A stretch of DNA of 64,000 nt from an archaeon. GTDB lineage: Archaea > Iainarchaeota > Iainarchaeia > Iainarchaeales > CSSED10-239. The notes beneath the pieces were generated by a model. That model had not been told where the DNA came from. It ran no database searches and was given only the letters and a program-made list of their open reading frames with translations. Positions 48,585 to 57,125 of this stretch are shown piece after piece. Every line of letters begins with the position of its first letter. Within the stretch, counting starts at the first letter, position 1. The DNA is taken from assembly GCA_023230325.1 (NCBI GenBank), contig JALNXN010000004.1, positions 1 to 64,000 on the forward strand, read 5' to 3'. A program made the translations under genes and the position numbers.

Positions 48585-49340
48585 TTAAGAATTTAATTTT
48601 ACTTTCTTAATAACCAAAAGTTCTTTAATATTAATATTTTTATTTTCTATATTTTTAATAATTCCTGGCATATGCCCTGCCCCAACAACAAGCACAATAG
48701 TGTTTACTTTTGGGTCCTCTAACACCTTTTGAACATGATAACAAATAAACAGATCCCTTTCATCAATCAATATTCTTTTAATTTTTTTATGTTCTCTCAT
48801 AAAGATATTCATGATCTTGTTAATCTGTGTGTTGTCTTCATCTTCCTTTTCAACTTCAGACAAAATCTTGTTAATATCTAAATCTTCCCCAAGTTCTTTT
48901 TTAATTTTAAATCCACTAAAAAATATTCTCCATTTGTCCCTAAAGTTAAGAGTTTTTAATAATCTTGAAAGAGTAATATTTACATCTCTGTCTGCAAGAA
49001 GTATCTTAGCATCAACCTCTTTTGCACTATTGATTGCCTGGATCATCTCTGCTCCTGGTGTAATATTAAATTGTCCTGCAATCTTTTTCTGATATTTTGC
49101 TAAGAAATATTGTACAAAAAAAACTCCTGGTCTTCTTGTTCTAAAGATATCTGAAAATTTAACCTCTCTTCTGTTCTTACTCATGATTGAGTAAAACCTT
49201 TGCTTGTCAAGTTCAATTCCAACAACTTCTGGTCTCTCTTCTTCAATTGTTTTTTTAACTTGTTCCTTGCTTTTTTTAGAGATGTGTGCTGTTCCAACAA
49301 CAATTAATCTCTTTTTATTAATTTCCATTACCTTTTTCAT
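48585..49340 (-). CDS. TraB family protein
   Basis: The 251-residue product has the TraB/PrgY core: VGTAHIS (15-21), EVVGIELD (38-45) with the conserved Glu, and a C-terminal VVGAGHMPGI with His/Gly. The family is related to gluzincin-like/EreA folds; activity is not proven, and pheromone-inhibition is known for Enterococcus PrgY. The hydrophobic C-terminal membrane region of longer homologues is missing, so this copy is probably cytosolic. It is transcribed divergently from the 1189-aa surface protein. Confidence 0.85.
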   Translation of the reverse strand: MKKVMEINKKRLIVVGTAHISKKSKEQVKKTIEEERPEVVGIELDKQRFYSIMSKNRREVKFSDIFRTRRPGVFFVQYFLAKYQKKIAGQFNITPGAEMIQAINSAKEVDAKILLADRDVNITLSRLLKTLNFRDKWRIFFSGFKIKKELGEDLDINKILSEVEKEDEDNTQINKIMNIFMREHKKIKRILIDERDLFICYHVQKVLEDPKVNTIVLVVGAGHMPGIIKNIENKNINIKELLVIKKVKLNS

Positions 49341-49420
49341 ATTATCCCTTTAAGAAATATATTTATAAACTTTAAGTAGTAAATATAATATACTTAAATA
49401 TATTTAAAAGGTTACATTTT
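49341..49420. promoter_or_regulatory. Divergent promoter region for the TraB and surface-protein genes
   Basis: The 80-base spacer contains TATA-like boxes in both directions: TTTATAAA read on the minus strand near 49361-49372, and TTAAATATATTTAAAAGG on the plus strand near 49394-49411. Both genes start close to these boxes. Confidence 0.45.
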
Positions 49421-52400
49421 ATGAAAAAGAAAATAACAATCATACTATTATTTGTTTTTTTAATATTTGGACTAAATCAAATAAGTGCATATTCAATTGA
49501 AATTGATCAAACTTATGGAGGCTTAAATTCATCAAGTTTCTCTGTAACAATAGAGGTTGACAGTTCTGAGGGGCTTTCTCAAGTTCCATTAACCATAAAC
49601 TCTAACAAACAAGCAACCCCAATATCTTTTTATGCTGATTTAGATTCAGGAAACACTTTTAAAGCTTACTTCTATATAGACTTTACAGCTTCTTCTAGCT
49701 CCACAGAAAATGGTTGGCCAAAAATAATTGTAAATTCTGCAGACATAGTTACCGTGAGCTCTATTGATTTTCCTGCAAAGACAGACACCTTGATTATTGA
49801 TGGTGTTAAGCCAGTAATTGGAAATTTCACAATAGAGGCTTTAGGAACAAATTATAATAATTATTATAGAGGAGATGTTAACCTTAATCTAAGTGGTTTT
49901 TCAGATCCCCAGACATACATAACTAATTATATTGTTTATTTAGTATCCCCCTCTAATCTAGAAACATTTAAAACAAATTATGTTCTTAAAAAAACAACAG
50001 ACACAAATTCTTCAGAAATAAAATTAGAATTAAATTCAGAAGTTCATGATGGAGATTATTATTTGTTAGTAGATGCAGTTGATGTCTCTTTAAACACAGG
50101 AGATGAAACTACAATTAAGAATAATAAAGTTAGTCTTTCTTTAGACAACCTTTCACCAATTGTAGAGAATTTTAATTTAGGAACTTTAGTTGACAAAAGC
50201 ACCTACTATGTAAACTCAGGAAATTTTAATATAACTATTAGATTTAAAGATCTTTTTTCAGGCATAAACCCAACCAACCCCCCAACATCAATTACTGTAA
50301 AAACTCCAGAGGGCGTTCCTTTAAATTTTAATAGAGATTACAATTCTTCAGTAAATGGTTTTTTTGTGCCAATCTCCTCAACTTACACAGACGGAAACGT
50401 CTACCAGGTTTCTTTTAAAGTCAATGATTTTGTGGACAATAATATTTCTTATGATTTTAATATCTTTATAGACAGTAATGGTCCAACAACCCCAACAGCT
50501 CCAACCTTAACCAGAAGTATAGACAACAACATCACAGTCTCTTCCTGGGGAACAGCAACTGACACTGGTAGTGGTTTAAAAGAGTATAGAGTCTATAGGT
50601 CTACAAGTAGTTTTACCTCTTACACAAACCAAAGTCTTATTTGTACAGTTGAAGCAACAGAAGCAAGGACCTGTGTAGACACATTCTCTAAATCAGATGA
50701 CACAACTTACTATTATGGGGTGGTTGCTGTTGACAAGTCTAACAATCTAAGTGCTGTGAAGACAAGTAACATAAAGACAGGTCCAAAATTAGAAGTTAAT
50801 ATTGATGTTTCTGAGAGCTACACAAACAACCCTACACCAGACATTGTTTTAACTTTAGGGTCTGATGTTAATGTTGTTAGATTTAGTTGTAATGGCTCAA
50901 GCTTTACTTCTTGGATAGAAGTCAATAACACAACTTTTACCTATTCAGAATTTAATATTACTTCTGGAAATGGATGTACAAGTGCCTCTGAACTTAAAGA
51001 AGTATATGTGGAGGCAAAAAGTGAAAATTCTCCTTACCCAGTTACAAGAAAATCTGATACTGTAAAGTATGATGCAACTCCACCAACAACCCCAACAAAT
51101 GTAAAAGTAAGTCCTTTACAAAATGGTGGTCTTAAACTTACTTGGTCTGGAAGTGATGACAACTATAGTGGTGTTAAAAGTTATAGAGTTTATTATTCTA
51201 CAGCTTCAGGAGTAACAACAGACAATTCTTATTACACAAGCACAGCTCTAAATTATTCATTTACTCCAAACAATAACCAAACCTACTATATTAAAATATC
51301 AGCAATTGATAATGCGGGAAACCAATCATCTTTAAGTTCTGAGGTTAGTGGAGAAACTAAAAGATTTGGTCCAACATTTACATTTAACTTAAATCCATCA
51401 AACCTAATAGATGGTGTAGACTATGTGGGGTTAGGGAAAGTCTTATTTAAAGTAGCAAGTGATGAACCACTATCTAAAACTCCAACAGTAAGAATTAAAT
51501 TTGATTCAAAAGCTCAAGAAACAATAATTGCAAGTTACTTAGATCTAATTACAAGTTTTGAATACAATTTTGTTGAAGATGGAAATGTAGAAATAGAAAT
51601 TACAGGAACTAACAATGCTGGAGAAAGTTCAACAGACACCTATTATTTGGTAGTTGATGCTACTCCGCCAACTTTTGAAGTAGACTATGGTATCTTTAAT
51701 GAAACAATAATTAAATTTAATTTAAAAGATTATTCTCCTGACCTCTATAAAGTTGAATATCAATTAAATGATAAAACAGGACTTGCAATTATTGAAGATT
51801 CAAATGAAGATTTCTATTATGAATTTGATACTAATAAATTTGATGATGGAGATTATAACATCAGCATCATTGGTTATGATTATGCACTAAACACTTCAAC
51901 TGTAGAAATAAACTTTAATATTGATAATGTTAATGAACTTGAAGTTGAGCTAAACAATTTAATTGAACAAGTGAACTTTAATAGAGATTTTATTAATTCC
52001 TCTATAAAGTTATATGAAGAGCTATTAATTAAAATAGATGACTCAATTTCAGAAAAATTAAAAACTGCAAACACAAAGGCAACCTCTGCTCAAAGTTTGA
52101 TTGATGCTAATAACCTTTCACCATCCATTGATCTGTATAATGAAACAAACAACCTACTATTAGAGATAATCACTTTGTTGCCAAAACAATCAGTTGTTAA
52201 AAATAAATCTTTTACTTACTTTTATGATGTAAACAAATCAGTAGATATACCAACATACACAACTGATGCAAATATTATTAAAGACACAAACCAGCTTTAT
52301 AATCAAAATATACTTATGGTTGATAGAAACTTTATAGTTCAGGAAATTGATTCTGTTAAATATTTTTCTGTATCTTTAGAGTTTAAAAACACCTCAAACA

Positions 52401-52990
52401 AAGATGTTACAATTACCTTTATAGAAGATATTCCAAAAGAATTTGCAACTAAACTTTCAGACCTTGTTTTTGGAGAGGATGTAAATGTTTTAGATGCTGA
52501 CCCAGTTGTATATACTACAATTACAATTCCTAAAAACTCCTCATATACTTTTAGATATAATAAAAAAAGCATAGCCACAGATTTTGATGTTCTAACTAAA
52601 TATGATCAGATTGTTTTTAAAAAACCAATCATCCTTAGTGGGAAGGTTTTAGAAGAACAAATGATTTTTAAAAAATCTTCAAAATATAATTCTGATTCTA
52701 AGATTTTTGGAATAATTGGAATTGTTTTAATTTTAATAATAATCATACTTATAGTAATTTGGCAAATTTTAAAATCAAAAAGAAATAAGGAAAGAAACTT
52801 AGAAACAATTGCAAACTCTAAAGGAGAAATAAATCGTTACCTGGGGAAAGGGAGTGCAAGTTCTACAAGTCTAGCAAATCCTGAAGAAAAAAAGTCTGTT
52901 TCTGAGGAAAGTAAGATTACAAAAGAGAATGCTTTTGAAAGTAATTATGATTATATAATTGATGCTGTTAAAAGAGATAAAAAGAAATAA
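49421..52990 (+). CDS. Large surface protein with fibronectin type III domains and membrane anchor
   Basis: The 1189-residue protein has a signal peptide (IILLFVFLIFGLNQISA, cleavage near residue 24), Ig-like beta domains in the first 350 residues, and two fibronectin type III domains (about 355-455 and 540-645, each with YRVYRSTS/YRVYYSTA and a later TYYYGVVAVDKSNN/TYYIKISAIDNAGN strand). More beta modules follow, then a region of about 140 residues with coiled-coil character (850-930), a beta domain, a membrane helix (1096-1116) and a cytoplasmic tail of about 70 residues. Adhesion or envelope structure is inferred. Confidence 0.78.
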   Translation: MKKKITIILLFVFLIFGLNQISAYSIEIDQTYGGLNSSSFSVTIEVDSSEGLSQVPLTINSNKQATPISFYADLDSGNTFKAYFYIDFTASSSSTENGWPKIIVNSADIVTVSSIDFPAKTDTLIIDGVKPVIGNFTIEALGTNYNNYYRGDVNLNLSGFSDPQTYITNYIVYLVSPSNLETFKTNYVLKKTTDTNSSEIKLELNSEVHDGDYYLLVDAVDVSLNTGDETTIKNNKVSLSLDNLSPIVENFNLGTLVDKSTYYVNSGNFNITIRFKDLFSGINPTNPPTSITVKTPEGVPLNFNRDYNSSVNGFFVPISSTYTDGNVYQVSFKVNDFVDNNISYDFNIFIDSNGPTTPTAPTLTRSIDNNITVSSWGTATDTGSGLKEYRVYRSTSSFTSYTNQSLICTVEATEARTCVDTFSKSDDTTYYYGVVAVDKSNNLSAVKTSNIKTGPKLEVNIDVSESYTNNPTPDIVLTLGSDVNVVRFSCNGSSFTSWIEVNNTTFTYSEFNITSGNGCTSASELKEVYVEAKSENSPYPVTRKSDTVKYDATPPTTPTNVKVSPLQNGGLKLTWSGSDDNYSGVKSYRVYYSTASGVTTDNSYYTSTALNYSFTPNNNQTYYIKISAIDNAGNQSSLSSEVSGETKRFGPTFTFNLNPSNLIDGVDYVGLGKVLFKVASDEPLSKTPTVRIKFDSKAQETIIASYLDLITSFEYNFVEDGNVEIEITGTNNAGESSTDTYYLVVDATPPTFEVDYGIFNETIIKFNLKDYSPDLYKVEYQLNDKTGLAIIEDSNEDFYYEFDTNKFDDGDYNISIIGYDYALNTSTVEINFNIDNVNELEVELNNLIEQVNFNRDFINSSIKLYEELLIKIDDSISEKLKTANTKATSAQSLIDANNLSPSIDLYNETNNLLLEIITLLPKQSVVKNKSFTYFYDVNKSVDIPTYTTDANIIKDTNQLYNQNILMVDRNFIVQEIDSVKYFSVSLEFKNTSNKDVTITFIEDIPKEFATKLSDLVFGEDVNVLDADPVVYTTITIPKNSSYTFRYNKKSIATDFDVLTKYDQIVFKKPIILSGKVLEEQMIFKKSSKYNSDSKIFGIIGIVLILIIIILIVIWQILKSKRNKERNLETIANSKGEINRYLGKGSASSTSLANPEEKKSVSEESKITKENAFESNYDYIIDAVKRDKKK

Positions 52991-53060
52991 TTGAGTTTTA
53001 AAAAGAAATAATTTAGATTAAAAATAATTGAAAAAATGAGTAAGAAATAATTAGATAAAT

Positions 53061-54269
53061 ATGATTGAAGGAATGGATCGCAGAATTGTTGTTGTTGGGG
53101 GAGGCCCTGCTGGACTTTATTCTGCATATTTGGTTAAGAAGAAAAATCCAAATATTTTGGTAACTTTGTTTGAAGAACATAGTGAAATCGGAATACCAAT
53201 TTGCTGTAGTGGATTGATTGGAATTGATGGTCTTAAAAAAACAGATTTGTTAAAGTATATTATAATTAATGATTGTGTAGACAACAAGGTAAAAGGAGCA
53301 AACATCTATGGACCCTACAAATCATATTTTAAAGTTCTTTCAAAGGTTGACAAGGCATATGTCTTAGATAGAGGAAAGTTTGATAAAAAGATAAGGGACC
53401 TAGCACTCTCTGTTGGTGTTGAGATTGTTTATGACTCAAGGGTTGTTGATGTTAAAGAAAATACAGTTTTTGTAGATGATCTTAAAAAAAATTGTTCAAC
53501 AGAATATAAATTTGATTTCTTGATAGGTGCAGATGGTCCAAACTCTATTGTTAGAAAAACTTGCTTTCCTGAATATAAGGATATTGAAAAGGAATTTATT
53601 ATTGGTTATCAGATCTATGTTGAAGGAGAGTTTACAAAAAACAAGGTAGATCTTTATTTTAATGATTTTTCAAGAGGACTTTTTTCATGGGTTGTTCCTG
53701 AATCTGGTAGCTCTGCAAAGATTGGTATTGGAGTGTCTTTATCTTCTGATTCTAAAAGGAAAAATAATCCTAAGGAACAATTGTATGAGTTTATAAAAAA
53801 GAACAATATAATTTATGATAAAGAAACAAGCTTTTGTTCAGCCTTATTACCAATCTCTAAACCACTTTCAAACTTTGTAAAGGACAATGTCATAATTATT
53901 GGGGATGCTGGTTGCTTTGTAAAAGTAACAACTGGTGGGGGAGTTAACTTTGGGTTGATGTCTGCAAAGATTGCAGCAAATGCAATTACCAACAGAATAA
54001 AAGACTTTAAAAAATTAGAAAGTTACAACAAAGACATTAAAAGATATGTTTCTGAATTAAATTTACATTATAAGATTAGAAGGTATATTCTTTCAAAAAG
54101 TAACTCTGAGCTTGACGAGTTAATTCAGAAATTAAATGATATAGGTATATCTTCAATTTTGGAGAAAGAAGGAGATATTGATTATCCAAGTCTATTTATT
54201 AGAAAATTGTTCTTTAATAGAAAGTTTTTCTCACTATTTAGAGAGCTTATTAAATTTTTGAAGAGTTAA
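53061..54269 (+). CDS. Geranylgeranyl reductase family FAD-dependent oxidoreductase
   Basis: Family members saturate isoprenoid chains of archaeal lipids. The 402-residue product has the FAD dinucleotide motif VVVGGGPAGLYSA (9-21), the family GIPICCSGLIG Cys segment, the GADGPNSIVRK middle motif and the second FAD-binding block IIGDAGCFVKVTTGGGVNFG. The C-terminal part is typical in length. Whether it acts on membrane lipids or other isoprenoids cannot be told from sequence. ATG 53061 is taken; ATG 53073 is a possible start giving MDRRIVVV. Confidence 0.85.
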   Translation: MIEGMDRRIVVVGGGPAGLYSAYLVKKKNPNILVTLFEEHSEIGIPICCSGLIGIDGLKKTDLLKYIIINDCVDNKVKGANIYGPYKSYFKVLSKVDKAYVLDRGKFDKKIRDLALSVGVEIVYDSRVVDVKENTVFVDDLKKNCSTEYKFDFLIGADGPNSIVRKTCFPEYKDIEKEFIIGYQIYVEGEFTKNKVDLYFNDFSRGLFSWVVPESGSSAKIGIGVSLSSDSKRKNNPKEQLYEFIKKNNIIYDKETSFCSALLPISKPLSNFVKDNVIIIGDAGCFVKVTTGGGVNFGLMSAKIAANAITNRIKDFKKLESYNKDIKRYVSELNLHYKIRRYILSKSNSELDELIQKLNDIGISSILEKEGDIDYPSLFIRKLFFNRKFFSLFRELIKFLKS

Positions 54270-54340
54270 AGTCTTCAACTTTCTCATTCTATGCAAACAT
54301 ATTTAGAGAGTTTATTAAATTTTTGAAAAGTCAAGATCTT
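54236..54340 (+). repeat. Imperfect 40-bp direct repeat at the end of the GGR gene
   Basis: The 40 bases 54236-54275, covering the last codons of the oxidoreductase gene, recur with few changes at 54301-54340 in the intergenic region (both begin atttagagag and contain attaaatttttga). This is a small local duplication of the gene end. Confidence 0.75.
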
Positions 54341-54380
54341 TAAAATTTGTATTTGGGTTTAAATTTTTAAATTAGAAACT

Positions 54381-54971
54381 CTACTCTATGATAATCTTCT
54401 TTTCAACATCTTTCCAAGAACTTGCTTTTTTGATAAACTTGTTGGTCTTAGAATATCTATTCCAATTGTAGGTGTTTCTATAGTTGAAAAGAATACAATT
54501 TATTTGTTCTTTAGAGCATGCAAGAACTGTTTCTAGAGAATCATCAACTATTAATTTTATATTTAGTCTTTTACAAATTTCGTGTTTTTCATCTCTTTTA
54601 AGGTCTTTATAATCTAAGTGAATAATTCTTTTAAAAAAGTTTTTTCCAAAATGATTCTCAATTAATGTCTTTGTACTTTTTACCATCCTCTTGTTTCTTG
54701 CAGTAATTATATAGAGTTCGTTATTTTTTTTAAGTTCTTTAATTATCTCTATGGAGTTAGGGTAGGGTTTCATAAGATTATGGTAGTCTGTGTTTGTAAA
54801 TGCAGTCCATCTTTCAAGGAAGATTTCAAAATCTAAATTAAATAATTTGTGTGCATGTAGATTTTTACAATCTTTGAATTTTTTAGAAGTCTTATATTTA
54901 TGATTGTGATATTTAATAAATTTTTTAACTGTTGGAAAAATAGTATCATCAATATCTATTGCTATTCTCAT
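54381..54971 (-). CDS. HAD-superfamily 5'-nucleotidase-like protein
   Basis: The 196-residue product has HAD motif I DIDDT (residues 6-10), motif II-like IITARN (about 93-98), a Lys in ESTKTL-type helix region and late LIVDDS (about 140) as motif IV. The order and short cap (residues 15-75) fit the 5'(3')-deoxyribonucleotidase/NT5C-like group. Catalytic aspartates are intact, unlike the HAD-like protein near 2 kb. The gene is on the minus strand, downstream of tRNA-Gln on that strand. Confidence 0.75.
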   Translation of the reverse strand: MRIAIDIDDTIFPTVKKFIKYHNHKYKTSKKFKDCKNLHAHKLFNLDFEIFLERWTAFTNTDYHNLMKPYPNSIEIIKELKKNNELYIITARNKRMVKSTKTLIENHFGKNFFKRIIHLDYKDLKRDEKHEICKRLNIKLIVDDSLETVLACSKEQINCILFNYRNTYNWNRYSKTNKFIKKASSWKDVEKKIIIE

Positions 54972-54988
54972 ATATTCTCAAATTTTAA

Positions 54989-55061
54989 TAGCCCGAAGGA
55001 GATTCGAACTCCTGTCATAAGACCCAGAATCTTATATGCTTGGCCTCTACACCATCGGGCT
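54989..55061 (-). tRNA. trnQ-CUG: tRNA-Gln (anticodon CUG)
   Basis: Read on the minus strand, the 73-base tRNA pairs AGCCCGA with TCGGGCT and has discriminator A. The anticodon stem TAAGA/TCTTA encloses TTCTGGG, giving CUG. The D-stem has wobble pairs (GTGT with GCAT) and the T-arm is AGGAG-TTCGAAT-CTCCT. No encoded CCA and no intron. It lies between the TrpRS gene (upstream on this strand) and the nucleotidase gene. Confidence 0.93.
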
Positions 55062-55088
55062 CTTTTTTTTCTAAAAAAGAAGTTTAAG

Positions 55089-56228
55089 TTATAATTTCCA
55101 CATCTCTTTTGCAAGCTTACCTGTATATTTATATCTCTCAATTAGTTTTTTATTTTTTACCTTATTCTGTTTATGATTTTCTAAAAAAATATTTAGTTTT
55201 TCAATAAGTATTTTTTTAATTTCACCAGAAGTCATATCTCCAGATTTATATTTATTGTATATTTCTTTAATCTTAATATCATCTTCTTCAAGCAAAATGT
55301 ATAACCAGTTATAGGCAACATCAATTTCAGGGACTCCCCCTAACTTTCTGTGTTCTTCAAGAGTTGGTCTTCCTCCCGAAAAAGCATATTTGTTAACTTT
55401 ACTTTTAACAAGCTCAGGAGTGTCAGTCAGATAGATTGCTGTTTTGTTATCAGAGGAGGACATTTTTCCATCCATTCCTTGAAGTGGTGGTAGTAATTTG
55501 TTATGTATTGCTGTGACTTTCTTGAACCCAAGCTTTTCAGCAACATCCCTTTGGATTCTCCAGTAGGGGTCTTGGTCAATACCTGCTGGAATTAAGCAAA
55601 ATTTATTTCTTTCAAAGGCAGTTGGTGCATTTTGGATGTTTGGGTAGAACATATGCCCTAAGTTAGTTTCATTTGTAAAACCAAAGATTGCTTTTGCATT
55701 TGAAAGATTTGTTTTTTTTGCAAACTGTAATGCAAATTTGTAAAGATGTTTAATATATTCTGTATCTTTAAAGATAAAGGTTTTATCTGGATCAAAGCCA
55801 ATTGCTGCAATCTCCTCTATGTCCTTATCTGATTGTTTGTCTATTTGTTCTAAGGTTAGATTTTTTTTAACACTAAACTTCTCATCATCTGATATCATAA
55901 TGTAGACATTACAACCAAATTCATCCTGTAACCATTTAGAAGTTAGAAAAGAAATTAGGTGACCTAGGTGCATTTCTCCTGAGGGACCTCTGCCTGTGTA
56001 GACATAGAAATTATTATTGTCTATATTTTCTAAAACCTTGTCAAAGTCTCTGTGAGAATAGATAAAGTTTCTTTTAAAGAAAGGATGTAATTTTTTAGAT
56101 TTGGTTTTAAGTCTAAGTCTTTCTTTAAGATCTTTTGTAAGGTGGCTTGTTCCAAACTCCTTAATTAGTTTTTCATAATCAATAGTTCCTGAAACTTCCC
56201 AAGCAGTAACCTTGTAGTCAGCACACAT
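55089..56228 (-). CDS. trpS: Tryptophanyl-tRNA synthetase, archaeal/eukaryotic type
   Basis: Charges tRNA-Trp. The 379-residue class I synthetase has the HIGH-type motif GPSGEMHLGH (81-90), the GIDQDPYWRIQRDVA binding segment (about 216-230) and KMSSS (255-259). It contains the archaeal/eukaryotic N-terminal segment before the catalytic core rather than the short bacterial layout. tRNA-Gln follows 27 bases downstream on the same strand. ATG 56228 is the only suitable start. Confidence 0.95.
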   Translation of the reverse strand: MCADYKVTAWEVSGTIDYEKLIKEFGTSHLTKDLKERLRLKTKSKKLHPFFKRNFIYSHRDFDKVLENIDNNNFYVYTGRGPSGEMHLGHLISFLTSKWLQDEFGCNVYIMISDDEKFSVKKNLTLEQIDKQSDKDIEEIAAIGFDPDKTFIFKDTEYIKHLYKFALQFAKKTNLSNAKAIFGFTNETNLGHMFYPNIQNAPTAFERNKFCLIPAGIDQDPYWRIQRDVAEKLGFKKVTAIHNKLLPPLQGMDGKMSSSDNKTAIYLTDTPELVKSKVNKYAFSGGRPTLEEHRKLGGVPEIDVAYNWLYILLEEDDIKIKEIYNKYKSGDMTSGEIKKILIEKLNIFLENHKQNKVKNKKLIERYKYTGKLAKEMWKL

Positions 56229-56424
56229 AATGTCTTTCCTTGTATTTTTAATTTTTAAATTTTATTTTTATTGTATATATTATAGTTTAAAAACTTTAAA
56301 AAAGGAATTGTTTTTGTAAAAAGATAATGTTTTTAGATAAAAAGGAATTTAATAATTTTAAAAGTGTTAATTTAAAATTTAACTTATTAATTGTGGTTAG
56401 TTTTTTTGTAATCAAAAAGATTTT

Positions 56425-56479
56425 AAAGTCTTTGACATAATTAATATATATGGTGTTATAAAAAACGCCTAAAGACTTT
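56425..56479 (+). promoter_or_regulatory. Promoter and 9-bp inverted repeat of the alba gene
   Basis: AAAGTCTTT (56425-56433) and its exact complement AAAGACTTT (56471-56479) flank an A/T-rich TATA region (taatatatatgg, 56442-56453) and the predicted transcription start. A repressor could bind both arms, or the right arm alone could form part of the leader. Autoregulation by Alba or another factor is inference. Confidence 0.45.
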
Positions 56480-56487
56480 TCAGTTTT

Positions 56488-56793
56488 ATGGGGGATAAGA
56501 AGATGGATGAAGACAAAAAAGAGATGGACCAGAATACTATTTTTATAGGTAAGAAAAATACCATGTCTTATGTTTTAGCAGTTATTACTCAATTTAATCA
56601 GAACGCAGATATGGTAACCATTAAGGCAAGAGGAAAAACCATTTCTAAAGCTGTTGATGTTTCTGAAATTGTAAAAAATAAATTTGTAAATTCTTTAAAA
56701 GTTGAAAAAATTATTATTTCTACAGAAGAAATAATTACAGAGAATAATACTCCGATGAAGGTGTCAGCTATTGAGATTGTGTTATCTAAATAG
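56488..56793 (+). CDS. albA: DNA/RNA-binding protein Alba
   Basis: Abundant chromatin and RNA-binding protein. The 101-residue product has the Alba start IFIGKKNTMSYVLAVITQFN, the VTIKARGKTISKAVDVSEIV helix-strand that includes the conserved Lys and Arg, and the VEKIIISTEE and VSAIEIVL strands. ATG 56488 fits the promoter; ATG 56503 is an alternative, with the GGGGAT sequence in front, and would remove five residues. Confidence 0.93.
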   Translation: MGDKKMDEDKKEMDQNTIFIGKKNTMSYVLAVITQFNQNADMVTIKARGKTISKAVDVSEIVKNKFVNSLKVEKIIISTEEIITENNTPMKVSAIEIVLSK

Positions 56794-56846
56794 TTGTTAT
56801 TATAATTTTTTAATCTTATCAATGTTTATAAAAAAAAGGTGGTTTT

Positions 56847-57044
56847 ATGAAGAAAAGAAATACAGTGGATTGGATAGCTCTGATTCTTTTAATTATTGGA
56901 GGTCTTAATTGGTTACTAGTTGGTGCACTTAAGTTTGATTTAGTTCAATCAATTTTAGGCTCTATTCCAGTATTAAGAGATATTGTGTATATCCTGGTTG
57001 GGTTGTCCGCAATATGGGCTATAGTAAGAATTGAAAAGATCTAA
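56847..57044 (+). CDS. DUF378 small membrane protein
   Basis: The 65-residue product has two membrane helices (WIALILLIIGGLNWLLVGAL, then IVYILVGLSAIWAIVRI) and the GGLNWLLVG motif that defines DUF378, a short protein family of unknown role found in many bacteria and some archaea. GGTGGTTTT precedes the ATG. It ends just before a hairpin terminator. Confidence 0.85.
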   Translation: MKKRNTVDWIALILLIIGGLNWLLVGALKFDLVQSILGSIPVLRDIVYILVGLSAIWAIVRIEKI

Positions 57045-57065
57045 AATTGATCTTTTTTTTTCTTT
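57034..57065 (+). terminator. Hairpin terminator with long T-run
   Basis: AAAAGATC (57034-57041) pairs with GATCTTTT (57049-57056) around a 7-base loop, followed by further T bases. It separates the plus-strand DUF378 gene from the convergent minus-strand gene. Confidence 0.65.
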
Positions 57066-57125
57066 TTTCTTTTTTCAAGAAACTTAATTTTAAGTCAAAT
57101 AAATCTGATTTTAAAGTAAAGAAAT

